A program made the translations under genes and the position numbers. A stretch of 64,000 nt of DNA from Mesostigma viride (Eukaryota > Streptophyta > Mesostigmatophyceae > Mesostigmatales > Mesostigmataceae), in NCBI GenBank assembly GCA_009746045.1, contig RPFO01000130.1:1519625-1583624 (forward strand), in the 5' to 3' direction. The notes below the pieces were generated by a model. The model saw nothing but the letters and a program-made list of their open reading frames with translations. It searched no databases and was not told the DNA's origin. Positions 44,301 to 55,465 of this stretch are shown here, one piece after another (position 1 is the first letter of the stretch; each line of letters begins with the position of its first letter).

Positions 44301-47300
44301 GCTGGCTGTTTGATGTTAGGGGTCTTGGTGGGTGTTTGGTGTTTGGGGTCGGTGGGTATCTAGCTGGTTATTCGATGGGGGACACCTACCTTCTTGTGCG
44401 CTTTGTTTTAATGCATGGTTCTTTGTTTCCCGCTCACACGTCGCTTCATCTCATTGTTTCCTGCTCACACGTCGCTTCATCTCATTGTTTCCTGCTCACA
44501 CGTAGCTTCATCTCATTGATGTTGTCTCACATCCTGGCAGGCGCTCGAGGGCACGCGTTCGTTGGCGCCAGAGGAGGTCCCTGGGCTTGACCCCCGGATA
44601 CCAAAGTATGCGGCCGTCGGGTCACAGGTGTGCACGCATGTGTGCACTAACGAGTAGCTACCTTTCTGCATAAATTGTCATGTTTCTCAGCTCACAGGTA
44701 GGCGTGTATGTGTGTGCACGTATGTGTGCACTAACGACCATGTGCATATACTGTCATGTTTCTAAGCTGTCATGCGCATATACTGTCACGGTATATACTG
44801 ACATGGCATGTGTATATAATATCATGGTATGTGACTATGTGTATATACTGTCATGGCATGTGTATATCCTGTCATGGCATGTGTATATACGACCGTGTTT
44901 ATGTATTCTAATGGATATCAGCTTACGTGTGCGTGTGAGTGGGTGCGTGCAATCACTAGAATGAGCAGACTACTTGCACGCGCGCTGCTGCGTGTGTGGA
45001 TGCGTGCTACTTTGGGAAGCCTGGGGCGTGCGTACGAGGTTTATAATACTCTGTGCGTATGAGGTTTATAATACCCGGTTGTGGATGAAAGGTAAATGGG
45101 TTGGTGGGTGGGCAGGTGGGAAAGAGGTTGGGGGGGGAAGGAGGACATGGGCAAGCTTGTTGCCTGTCTACGTGGGTGGGTGCATGTGCTGGCATGGGTG
45201 GGCATGTGCGTGCGTGGCGGTCGTTGGGCAGGTGGGTGGGTGCACTACCAAGAGATGTAAGACCGTAAAGTAAACCAGCACTAGCCAATACACGGCCCTT
45301 GCCTCACACTTGTGGGTGCTACGGGAGGTTCGTGTTTACCAGGTGGCGATCGGGTCGGTTTGTCAACTTGTGGTGGCAGGTCAGTACGCCCCATCGCTAT
45401 TGGGCTGGTAGTAGGAGCAGGCAAGCCGCTCGGCCCGGTCACCCTGATGTCAGTCTTAACGGTATTTCATTTCCTGTGCGGCTGGCATTTCATTCGGTTT
45501 GTGATTGTGATCTAGGAGGTTTATTGGAAAAAGACGAATGGATCGGGCTAAACTCTGGAAAGTTCTGTGGGCTGTGGGCAGTGCCTGCATGACTCTTTTA
45601 ATAGGGAATGACAAGCTTCAAGTGTTGTTTAGATCAAATGGCAAGCTTGAAGTGTTGGCAGCCTTGCACCAGGCTTGGGTCCTTCGAAAATCAAAAGAAG
45701 TTGTGTTGTGCCCATTGGGTGTGACTGCACCCATCTCCAGAGAAGAGGATGATGCACAAGTGCCTGACTTAGCATTAGCTACCATAAGTGTTACTATTGA
45801 TGCGTTGACTGCTGCTTGTTCGGTGATTAGTATGGCGCGCAAGCTCCTGAACGGAATGTCAGTATTGCTTCCAACAGTTAGTGATTCAAATAGGCCTCAC
45901 TATATGTTGTCTTGTCTATACCAGTAGCAGGCATCCAGCCGGGCTTATACGGATGAAATAGTTCATTATGGACGGACACTACAGTTGGCGTCGTGGGATC
46001 TGTCAGGGTCATGTAAAAATGTGCACGGGCGCTAATCGGTTGCTTTTTTTGTTGTGGTGATCCTCGTTACCTGCTCGGCACTTTTTCCTTAAATGGCGCT
46101 TCTTCCTTACATGGCGCTTCTCCCTGCTTGGCATCCATCCTTGTCCAACGTGACAGCTGGTCGCAAAGTACCGAGAAGGGCCTGAAGCCAGCAATCTGGT
46201 GAAGGTGCGAAAAAAGGCGTTCGAGTATTGGCGGCTGTACATGTTCACAGTAACGTGGGGGCTGAAGCCAGCAACTTGGTGAAGGCGATTAGCAACTGTA
46301 ATATTGCTAATTAGAAACTATAGTATTGCTCATTAGCAACTATAATATTGCTAGCGGTGTTGCGAAAGAATACCCAGCGTCTCATGACTTTCCGCGAATA
46401 GCAACCATCCCTTGCTGGTTCCTATCCATGCTTAAAGTTAAGTTACGTTATCCTGTTAAGCATGTTCAGGCGCGCACCATCTACCGACACTACCCACGCA
46501 CGAATACGCAACCGCACACCGCACACACCCGTGGACACATGCACACACACGCACACACATGCACGCACAAACATAGGCTCATGCGCAGACGAACCATGAT
46601 GCTTCCGTGCACCCCTGAAATTGATCTTTTCAAGGCCACCACTCGTTTGTGGTTTGATTTTCATCTTACCCTTCGGTGGTTGCGTTCCTGATCATCACTG
46701 CATCCAATCCCGTTGCCGCATCCTCGTTGACGTGCACCTTACAGCTCGTGTCTTTGCATCGTGACCGTGCCGCTCCTGCCCGCACGGTCATCACGGTTGA
46801 CAATCTGTCGGACCTGAGTTCATGCGGCCAGTGTGGACACCACTTTACCCACCATAGTGACTATTGTGGACACCATAGTGACCATTGTGGACACCATAGT
46901 GGCTATTGCACCCGCCATAGTGACCAGCATGTACATGATAGTGACCATGGTGGACATCATCTCAACCGTTTCGAGGTTTCGGCGCGGGTATTAGTAAAGG
47001 TTCGCCTGCCTCATTCTTCACGCGTGGTGGTTCGCACTGTGTGGAATACCCAGTTACCAAACGAGTTAGGTCACGTCCTGGATATGACCACCTACAATCA
47101 CCTAATTACGTGTGCAATACCCAGTTACCAAACGAGTCAGGTCAAGTCCTGGATATGACCACCTACAATCACCTAATCACGTGTGTAATACCCAGTTACC
47201 AAACGAGTTAGGTAAAGTCCTGGATATGACCACCTACAATCACCTAATTACGTGTGGAATACCCAGTTACCAAACGAGTTAGGTCAAGTCCTGGATATGA

Positions 47301-50300
47301 CCACCTACAATCACCTAATTACGTGTGGAATACCCAGTTACCAAACGAGTTAGGTCAAGTCCTGGATATGACCACCTGCAATCACCTAATTACGTGTGGA
47401 ATACCCAGTTACCAAACGAGTTAGGTCAAGTCCTGGATATGACCACCTACAATCACCTAATTACGTGTGTAATACCCAGTTACCAAACGAGTTAGGTCAA
47501 GTCCTGGATATGACCACCTACAATCACCTAATTACGTGTCTAATGCCCAGTTACCAAACGAGTTATCAAGTCCTGGATATGACCACCTAATTACCGGGAA
47601 GCAAATTTGTGGACCTACTTTCTATCTACAGGCAGCTCATGTACTAAACGGTGTCAGAAGTAACCCTCTTTAGCCGGCTTTCCGGGGTACCTGGTATTCT
47701 TTCGGGGTGTATCTCCGTGGCCTTTGTTCCAGACAGCTTCAGTCACAATCTAGCATTTTGGGGCGAATATTGCCGGCCCTGACTACCAAGGAGCGAAATG
47801 TATGTCCTAAAGGGCTCTTGGTCCTAGCGGTTCGCAGAAAAGCGGAGAACAAATGGAGGTGTATTGGTTTCGGTGTCGCTACTGTGAACTTTACAATGAC
47901 CGGATATTAGAAAGCCTCAGTCCATGCATATACCAAGTCCATGCACATACCAAGTCCATGCAAATACCAAGTCCATGCACATACCAAGTCCATGCAAATA
48001 CCAAGTCCATGCATACACCAAGTCCATGCATACACCAAGTCCATGCATATACACCAGGAACATCAATTAGTAAGCTGCTAGGCTTTGCAAGGGTGGCCCA
48101 GGCCCCACTTTCAACAGCAGTCCGTGTGGCAGGTTTCATTTAGCCATGACCACCGCCTCTGTACAGCGCATGGTCAATGGTTGCCTGCATCTTGATCATG
48201 AGCTGTTGTAGTATTCATGACATCAAGACTGCGGTGTTTTGTTTTTTAAATCTTACTGCTGTCCTGCAGTAACTAGGCTCTTCTAGACACCCCAGAACAT
48301 GCACGTGCATAATTTCTCGGAGACGCGTACGTGCATGCCTCTTGCCTGCATGCACAAGGGGCATCTCTGTTGTGGACGACTAGTGGGTGGATCTACTATA
48401 GTGGATCTACTATACTGGACAAGTTGTAGCGTGGACAAGTGAAGTCTTATGAATAATGGCACCTACCTTCTTTCACAAATATGCTTTATGTTCAGAGGTC
48501 ATGTCCTCCAATAATGCAAGTGCCACGTTGGGCTCTCACTCCTTGTGTGTGCTCCATTTCCTTCGCCCGCCCACCCCGCTGCAGGTGCGGATGGCTGTAA
48601 TTCGGCTAGGCCAACCGCACGATACCGACATCCTCATCACTCTATACGAACCGCTGGCTATCAGGTAAGCACTTGGGTCCTCTCTCATGTCGTCGATGCT
48701 AGTAGAGAGCTAGCAATGAAGCATGGGATGCTAGCATATAGACAAGCATGCGATGCGAGCATATAGACAAGCATGGGATGCGAGCATATAGACAAGCATG
48801 CGATGCGAGCATATAGACAAGCATGGGATGCTAGCATACAGACAAGCATGGGATGCGAGCATATAGACAAGCATGGGATGCGAGCATATAGAGAAGCACT
48901 CTCCATCACACTGACATCCTCCCATCCCTTTGCACGTACTCCTCGCTGAAAGGTTGGTCATCCCGTTCGTATGCAAGCTAGGGAAAGGGGATGTTCCCCA
49001 TATCCATTGTTCCACATGTCTGCGAGCATTTTTTTTTTGGTCCGTTGACGTCAACGTACTACTATACTAATATACTAGTATGCGAGCAAGTCTACTTGTT
49101 CCGCGGATGCTAATGTATTCAGATAGGACATGGCGTGGTGCTTGGGCGTGGTGGTTAGTGGTATTCAGAATAGGACATGGCGTAGTACTTGGGCGTGGTG
49201 GTTAGTGGTATTCAGAATAGGACATGGCGTAGTACTTGGGCGTGGTGGTTAGTGGTATTCAGAATAGGACATGGCGTGGTGCTTGGGCGTGGTGGTTAGT
49301 GGTATTCAGATAGGACATGGCGTGGTGCTTGGGCGTGGTGGTTAGTGGTATTCAGAATAGGACATGGCTTGGTGCTTGGGCGTGGTGGTTAGTGGTATTC
49401 AGAATAGGACATGGCGTAGTACTTGGGCGTGGTGGTTAGTGGTATTCAGAATAGGACATGGCGTGGTGCTTGGGCGTGGTGGTTAGTGGTATTCAGATAG
49501 GACATGGCGTGGTGCTTAGGCGTGGTGGTTAGTGGTATTCAGAATAGGACATGGCGTAGTACTTAGGCGTGGTGGTTAGTGGTATTCAGAATGGGACATG
49601 GCGTAGTACTTTCTTCTACAACCTGAAGCAGATCCCGGTCATTCTGTATTGCTTTTCTCCATTAATATTCCTGATTCCTTCGTTGATACTCTTGCCTCTC
49701 GTTAGTACTCTTTCGCCCATTCTCCCTTTCCCAGTAGGTGTTATGGCTCATTTCACACCCGCTGGATTCCTTTTTCGTGTGTATTTTTCTCCTGAAGGGC
49801 TAGGGCAAGATGGAACACTCTAGCCTGTCCTGCTCGGTAGGGCAGGATGGGAAATTCGGGAGAAGTGCCGGGCCTCGTTGGCCTTTGTCTGTTCGCAGTG
49901 ATGTGTCGTTTTTGAGTTCTGAATTGTAACATCAACCAGCCAAATTCTAATGCACGGCGGTGCCAATCTATGCTGCTTCCACTAGTTAGTTAGTGTGCAC
50001 AGGCTTGAACTTCCTCAGGCTTGAACCTGCTGTTGCAACGCAAAGCACATCGGTGAATCCTTTCGTTCTTACACCGTTTTTTCCCCCCCACCGTATGGGG
50101 TGCTTATTGAGACCGCCGTGAATGGATTAAGCAAGTGCGTTTGTAAAGTTGGTGTTTAGGCAGCAAAAACACCTTTGTTTTTCCGTTGACAAACCGCACA
50201 CTTGGCTTGTTTTTTTGCGTGTGATCACCTTGGCATGGCTCCATCCGCACCGCCGCCCCCCCCCCCCCCCTCTCCCTCTCTCCCCCCCCCCCGCCCTCTC

Positions 50301-50370
50301 TCCCTCTCTCCCCCCCCCTCCCCCGCCTTCTCTCCCTCTCTCCCCCCCCCCCCCCCCCCCCTTCCCCCCC

Positions 50371-50445
<75 letters not shown>

Positions 50446-50447
50446 GG

Positions 50448-50489
<42 letters not shown>

Positions 50490-50840
50490 GCATGCATGCA
50501 GACTAACTTGAGCACCCTGACCCCCTGCCTGGCAACGCTCACAAACCCACCGCGCACAGATGGGCTCAATGATGCATACGATTCTTATAATCCGAGTCTT
50601 TCAAACACGCCACCCATGGACCAAAGGGGGATCTTATTTAGTGGCGCAAACCCAGTGCAAATGCATCCCTCATTGTTGCAAACCTTTTGTCTGTGCAGTG
50701 ACCAGAGCAGCAGTGCAGCTGTCCTGGCCGACACCCAACGGCAGCCTCCCGCAGAGTTGATGACGGCGGAACAAGTCTTTTCTCAATTGCTGGCGACAGT
50801 TGCTGTTAACGATTGGGGACTCTTTGGTGGTGTCTCATAG
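41319..50840 (+). CDS. MOG1: MOG1/RANGRF-type Ran-binding protein, eight exons
   Basis: Exons: 41319-41396, 42251-42286, 42697-42768, 43192-43254, 44541-44627, 46157-46204, 48585-48664, 50699-50840. All junctions are GT-AG and in phase; the product has 201 residues, normal for the family. Recognisable blocks: ALFGGAMQGVIPARF (N-terminal LFGGA motif), DVSDFRPVPDNQ, EVLADGDRDQSIIIELLE, FFHDLAGEM, VAKYREG, VRMAVIRLGQPHDTDILITL, and a C-terminus ending VNDWGLFGG. MOG1 binds the GTPase Ran, promotes nucleotide release and supports nuclear protein import. The exons total only 606 bp of 9.5 kb. Introns hold minisatellites, retroelement pieces and partial copies of exon ends. The start is the only Met in frame before LFGGA. 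No defect is seen. Confidence 0.95.
43830..44035 (+). repeat. Dispersed repeat C, in MOG1 intron 4
   Basis: Homologous to the minus strand of 60962-61140: 'gagagagcgctc.gtggcctg', 'gtgagagaagctagggcgcc', 'gggttgaaggtt', then 'cccacgtgacgcagt' and an AATTAATC-type tail. The same terminus, inverted, is at 51668-51735, and a degraded one is at 61440-61488. Confidence 0.7.
44424..44517. repeat. 31-bp tandem repeat in MOG1 intron 4
   Basis: Three copies of a unit starting 'tgtttcctgctcacacgtcg', ending just upstream of the exon 5 acceptor. Confidence 0.9.
47036..47590. repeat. 71-bp tandem array in MOG1 intron 6
   Basis: Nearly eight copies of a 71-bp unit ('aatacccagttaccaaacga' plus 'gtcctggatatgaccacct' and 'caatcacctaattacgtgt'), with only scattered substitutions. 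Confidence 0.95.
47925..48056. repeat. 17-bp tandem array in MOG1 intron 6
   Basis: About eight copies of 'ccatgcatataccaagt' with a/c and t/c variants. Confidence 0.95.
48718..48897. repeat. 25-bp tandem array in MOG1 intron 7
   Basis: Seven copies of a 25-bp unit containing 'gcatgggatgcgagcatata'. Starts about 50 bp after the exon 7 donor. Confidence 0.95.
49110..49612. repeat. 46/47-bp tandem array in MOG1 intron 7
   Basis: About eleven copies of a unit containing 'gcgtggtggttagtggtatt' and 'aggacatggcgt'. Two length variants (cagaatagg, cagatagg) alternate in a pattern suggesting multi-unit duplication. Confidence 0.95.
50254..50483. repeat. Compound poly-C, CT and CA microsatellite
   Basis: Order: interrupted poly-C with 'tctccctctc' steps (50260-50380), pure (CT)n (50381-50443), then (CA)n (50451-50482). 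It lies about 215 bp before the last MOG1 exon and gives open but meaningless frames on both strands. Confidence 0.95.
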
Positions 50841-51311
50841 GACCTGAAATCGTTGCTCGCATCATGCTGACTTGCTTATCTTTCCCTGCTAGTAGTAACC
50901 CTGCATTGGGGGGGTCAATGGGCCGTGCTTGTGATTACACTTATGATTACCATTGAAGAACTTTCTCAGCTTTGTTGAATGCAGTTATCCCTCATATGGG
51001 GGCAGATGATCCGCAAGTGCGCTGCCAGAAGGTTATGTTAGCTACCACCTCAAGTGGTAGCTAACATAGTAGGTAGTATGAAGTTAATGGGGACCCGCAT
51101 GTGACCTGCACAGTTTGGCAAACACACCAAATCGGGCCGTGGCACCCGCACTTGAACCATTTTAGACAGACCGTTCAATGCTCCCACTAATATCCATCCC
51201 ACTCTCAACTCATCGATCGAGGATTTATGCTCGTGAACGTGCATGACCGGCGCAGTCGCGAGAATTAATAAACAAATTATTTGCATTTGAACTTTTTATT
51301 GCTAATTAATG

Positions 51312-51648
51312 AATTAAACACGTGCTCCCGTTGGGGAGTCGATCACAGAGCACCAGAGTGCTCGATCGAGCACCAGAGTGCCTGATCGAATGTGCACAGC
51401 GGACAGGGGGCAGAGAAACCCCCTTCTATCCCTAATGCCACTGGCATGCCACAGGCGGGGTGCACAATCGGACACATAATTGAGTACGATTTGGCATCCC
51501 CTGTATGGGCGGAGTAAGTAAGTAAGTAAGTACTTGCGTGTCATGCGCAAAGGCATGCCACGGAGTACTATGCTAATCTCATTAGAAAAATAATTACACA
51601 AAAGTTTAAACACATATCGTCTGTATCATTAATTAATTAATTAATTAA
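51312..51648 (-). mobile_element. Short element of repeat family B, both ends present
   Basis: On the minus strand it starts 'gatacagacgatatgtg', runs through the 'gacacgcaagtacttactt' block and a 'gtgtccgattgtgc' block, and ends 'atcgactccccaacggga' next to AATTAATGAATTAA. About 330 bp, no ORF of its own. (TTAA)n of about 40 bp adjoins its start at 51628-51668. Confidence 0.6.
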
Positions 51649-51747
51649 TTAATTAATTAATTAATTAATAGACACGTGACTGCGTCACGTGAGCATAAGT
51701 CCTCAGTGGGAGGGGAACATGGGATGGAATGGATTAATTAATTAATT

Positions 51748-52100
51748 AATTAGGAACATCACTCCGTTGGGAGTCAATGTAGCACATATCCCTGAGAAGG
51801 GGCATATGGCTTTTAATACATTCTAGGCTACTTCCTGCAAGGGTGGGAATGTAAGCGACCCTTGCTCTAGGTGCACCAGGGCACCTGCACCCTCATAATC
51901 TTCACACTATGCCCAGCTAAGGGGGAGTATGTTATGTGGGGGAAGATCATCATGGCTATACAAGAGCTAGGACATGGCTTCTCGACAGAGAGCATCTCTC
52001 TGCATGGCATAGCATGGCTAAATTCTTAATGCGACATCCATGGGGGTACCATTATAGGCAGGGCGTGGCTGAATGCTAAAGGCATCATCCATGGGGGCCA
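51748..52100 (-). mobile_element. Solo 3' end of the LINE family, minus strand
   Basis: Begins directly after (ATTA)n with the inverted terminal signature 'ctccgttgggagtcaatg', then the same 'cttcctgcaagggtgg', 'ctaggtgcaccagggcacc' and 'ctagg.catggcttctc' blocks as 40320-40680. Confidence 0.75.
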
Positions 52101-52659
52101 TTATGGGCCGGCACATGCGCAGGGGCCACCTGCTAGGCTAAGCCTTACTAATCTACACTACTGGTATATATTCCTAGTCTGGTATATATTCCGCGGGCTT
52201 TTGGTTCCCGCCGCACATTTGAAAGTGCTGTCCTCCGGCTTTTTGCCTTTGCACCGTGTGCAGTTCTTGGACGTTTGGAATCATGGCATGGCTAACGTGA
52301 TGACTGACTAGCTACCTTTTCAGTGGTTTTCCATTTGCGGGTATTTCCTCGTAAATGGTGGGAGAGCGATCGCAGCAATGGTGCTCACCACTAGACACTC
52401 CCGGCCAGTTAGGCTCGAAACACACGCCCTGATCAAGCATGCTGTTTCCGGCCCCACCGTCTAGGTCATCTAGTCGCTCTACACGTAAGCCAGCCATAAT
52501 TTCAATGCACAAGGATACACATTTCCATCACCATTCATCTTCATCATGAATCCTGAACGACTCGAACACGCGGACAAGATAACGGCAGGCTCGAGCTACC
52601 ATGGTCCGGATTCTCCCGATTTCTGGCCTGCGCTGGTTGTCTCCTTGATATATTCCTAG

Positions 52660-53400
52660 TCTGGCTAGGCAGGGGCGCCCCCGCTCCTTCTCACCTTTAA
52701 GACCCCGGCGGACAAGATTTCCTTTCTCAGACGCCGCAAGCGGCTCGAGAAGACTCTCTTCACCCTTGACAATGACGACTTGACCCTGGCGCAGCAACAA
52801 CGGCGACGGGAGCTATGGCCGACCTACCTCCAGCTCCGGCAGACCAAGGCGGGGCAGCCGGTGTACTGGAAGGGGGCGGCCATCTACGTCGGCCACAAGC
52901 CCTGGCAGGCGACCCCCGCGGCCCCAGCGACTCCAGACGCCCCAGCTTAGGGGAATACAGCAGTAGTAGTGTAGAATGAATAGATAGACCGTGGCCATGT
53001 ACATGTACGCCTCCTAGAGGCACTATCCCAGCTAAGCCACGCGCTTTATTTAATCATGTACATGTGTGCCTATGACGAGCCACCCTCCAGATGATGCCTA
53101 GCTTTATTTAGTTATGCTGTGCCCATGCAGGGAGTAGCTCTCTGCTGAGACGCCATGCCCTAGCTTTTTGTATAGCTATGCTGATCTTCCCCCCCATGAC
53201 AGGCTCCCCCTTAGCTGGGCATAGCTTGAAGATCATGGGGATGCACGTGCCCTGGTGCACCTAGAGCAAGGGTGCTTTACATCCCCACCCTTGCAGGAAG
53301 TAGCTTAGGATGTATGATAGGCCATATGCCCCCTCTCAAGGGCTATTATGTGCTACATATACTCCCAACGGAGTTATGTTACAATTCAATTCAATTCAAT
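52660..53400 (+). mobile_element. LINE ORF1 C-terminus and 3' end
   Basis: 52680-52950 encodes the ORF1 C-terminal domain (PLLLTFKTPADKISFLRR, TLDNDDLTLAQQQRRRELWP, GQPVYWKGAAIYVG), homologous to 22160-22430. It is followed by about 450 bp of 3' UTR with the terminal signature at about 53350 and (AATTC)n. The 5' edge at about 52660 is a truncation. Confidence 0.75.
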
Positions 53401-53402
53401 TC

Positions 53403-53960
53403 CTAGTCTGAGGTGGCAGGAGGGGGCTGCCAGGGCTTGTGGTCAACGTGGATGACCGCCCCCCTCCAGTATACCGGCTTCCCCCGTGCGCTCTGCCGGA
53501 GCTGAAGGTAGGTCGGCCATAGCTCGCGTCGCCGCTGTTGCTGGGCTACTAGGGTCAAGTCGTCGTCCAGCGTGAAGCGAGTCTCCGAGAGCTTCTTGCG
53601 GCATTTAAGGAACGCCAGCTTGTCCGCCATGTACTTAAGGTGAGGAGCACTGGTGCCGGGCCAGCCTTCCCCCGCGCGCGGGGGAGGCGGACAGCCGACA
53701 TGTCCAGCTCACCAGTGAGTAACATGGGGGCAAGAATGGCGCGCTTAAATGCCTCAAGAAGGCTCGTGGAGGTCTCACCTGCCTGCTGGTCGAAGTGCTT
53801 GACGATGACGTTGTGGCTGCGCCGGGCAATGTCGGCTTCCTCGCGAAGGTCGAGGGCTTGTTGCTTGAGTTGTGCCGAGATGGTGGAGGTGGTGGAGGTG
53901 GTGTGCTGCTTAAGCAAGTCCGCCCAGGTGGAGGGAGCATCGCCGGCCGGGGCATGGAAT
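53403..53960 (-). mobile_element. LINE ORF1, minus-strand copy
   Basis: The minus strand reads LREEADIARRSHNVIVKHFD without the frameshift present at 22.0 kb. It continues in a second frame (MADKLAFLKCRKKLSETRF, DDLTLVAQQQRRRELWP, GKPVYWRGAVIHV). A frame change lies near 53640. It joins head to head with the plus-strand copy ending at 53400. Confidence 0.75.
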
Positions 53961-54561
53961 GGATGGTGTAAGCTATCTAGGTCCTAGTTACAGGGTTGTG
54001 GGCACCGCGGCCCGAATCGCTATGAATGCCATACTTGGTCACACGCGGAGCCCCCACAGGCTTGGGGGTGGTCTCCTTCATCACTACTTGCCACCTATCC
54101 TTGCGCACCATTAATTCATTAATTAATTAGGAACATAACTCCGTTGGGAGTATATGTAGCACATAGCCCAGAGAAGGGGCATATGGCCTATCATAGATTC
54201 TAAGCTACTTCCTGCAAGGGTGGGAATGGCCAAAGGGGATGTTAAGGGCCTTGCGCAGCATCTGGGTGACGGCGCCGTCGAGTCGTTGCTCCAGCTCCTG
54301 CGTCAGTGTCCACGTCTCGGCGCCGTAGGTCAGGATCGTCAGAATGACGACCTTGAAGTCGAGGTCACGCTTGACGATCCGGGGTAGGGCGGGGTTGCTC
54401 CACCAGCGGCGGTGGTCATGGAGGTGCGCCCACGCCATGCCGATCCGTGTCGTCATGTCGTCCTCGCAGTCGGGAAGCCAACTGCCGAGCAGCTTGAAGC
54501 GGCCTGAAGGAGGGTAGTTGACCTCGGCATCGTCTAAGAGGCGGAGTGTGGGTGGAATCAT
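53961..54561 (-). mobile_element. LINE ORF2 fragments, two abutting pieces
   Basis: 53961-54112 is the same ORF2 C-terminal segment as 16680-16820 and supplies the empty target site ATCTAGGTCC at 53975-53984. After (AATT)n at 54112-54128, a second minus-strand copy begins with the 3' signature and encodes RFKLLGSWLPDCEDD and VVILTILTYGAETWTLTQEL (54561-54205), the typical region just C-terminal of the LINE reverse transcriptase. Confidence 0.75.
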
Positions 54562-54699
54562 CCAGTATCATCCATGTGGGTGGAATCATCCTGTATCATC
54601 CATGTGGGTGGAATAAAGCTTCGACATAGATTAAAAGCATAGCGGGTGCAGAAGGGCTGCCCCATGGTCCAATTCTTGCTGATTTGCTTTCGTCATGTG

Positions 54700-55390
54700 A
54701 TTTGGTGGCTGCCAATATACTCGCTTCCCACATGGTCATGCTGATTTGGTCACGCACATCTCGCCAACCGGCGCTGTGCAACGCTGCCTTGACTATGTTG
54801 TAGTCCGCAAGCGCCTGCAGGTGCCAAGGATCTGTACTAGCTGCCCGCTCACACGAGACCCCTCTGGTGCGTTCAGATCACCGCCTTGTAACCGCCCGCA
54901 TCCGCCTGCGCGCTTCCTCTCGCACTCCCGTAGACGCCTGGCCCCACCTAGCTGATTTGCGCAAACTACAGTTGCTTGAGAAACCTGACGAAGCTCTGGA
55001 GGGCTTCCCCGACAAGCTCGCCCATAAGCGCGCCGCGGAGGCGTTCGTCGACGCGTTGGACCTCCCTGGCTGCCACGGCACCCAGCTGACCGCCGCCGGC
55101 CTGGCCGCCGCCCTCCGGCACCTCGCTGCATGGCCGCAAGCCGCTACCCGCAGCTGGCCGGGAGTCGGTCTACTGCCCCGGCCCCGGCGCCCGCCCCGCC
55201 GTGTCACCACTAGCTTGCATCGGCTCCCTGCCGTCATCCAGGTCAGGCAAGCCCCGCTGCGTACAACGGCCGCGACCCAGCCCGCTACGCCTCCCTCATG
55301 CATCAAGGCGGGCTACCACTCGGCCATCCGGCAGGCGACCGCACCCAAATACATGCACGGCGTGTATTTTATACCGCATACAGCATAAAA
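54700..55390 (+). mobile_element. LINE ORF2 N-terminus, end of APE endonuclease
   Basis: The plus strand reads GAVQRCLDYVVVRKRLQVPR and then, after a frame change, RSDHRLVTARIRLRASS. DYVVVRKRL and SDHRLV are the closing motifs of apurinic/apyrimidinic-type endonuclease domains in L1-like ORF2 proteins. A helical linker follows to about 55100. The RT itself is absent. Confidence 0.7.
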
Positions 55391-55465
55391 TACAGTATGT
55401 ATAGGGTCCCCAACTGAATATACCGTATTTCACCATCCCTAATACCACTGACCAGCTATATATTT

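Noticed and set aside
45538-45927. 129-codon open frame inside MOG1 intron 5
   Set aside because: Composition is plausible but there is no recognisable domain, and it lies within an intron fixed by good flanking exons. Not enough to call a nested gene.
47036-47590. CRISPR-like regular array
   Set aside because: The whole 71-bp unit is repeated with no variable spacers, in an intron of a eukaryotic gene; it is a minisatellite.
50149-50698. Pro/Ser/Leu- or Arg/Glu-rich open frames over the C/CT/CA tract
   Set aside because: Simple-sequence translation; only the part after the acceptor at 50698 is real (MOG1 last exon).
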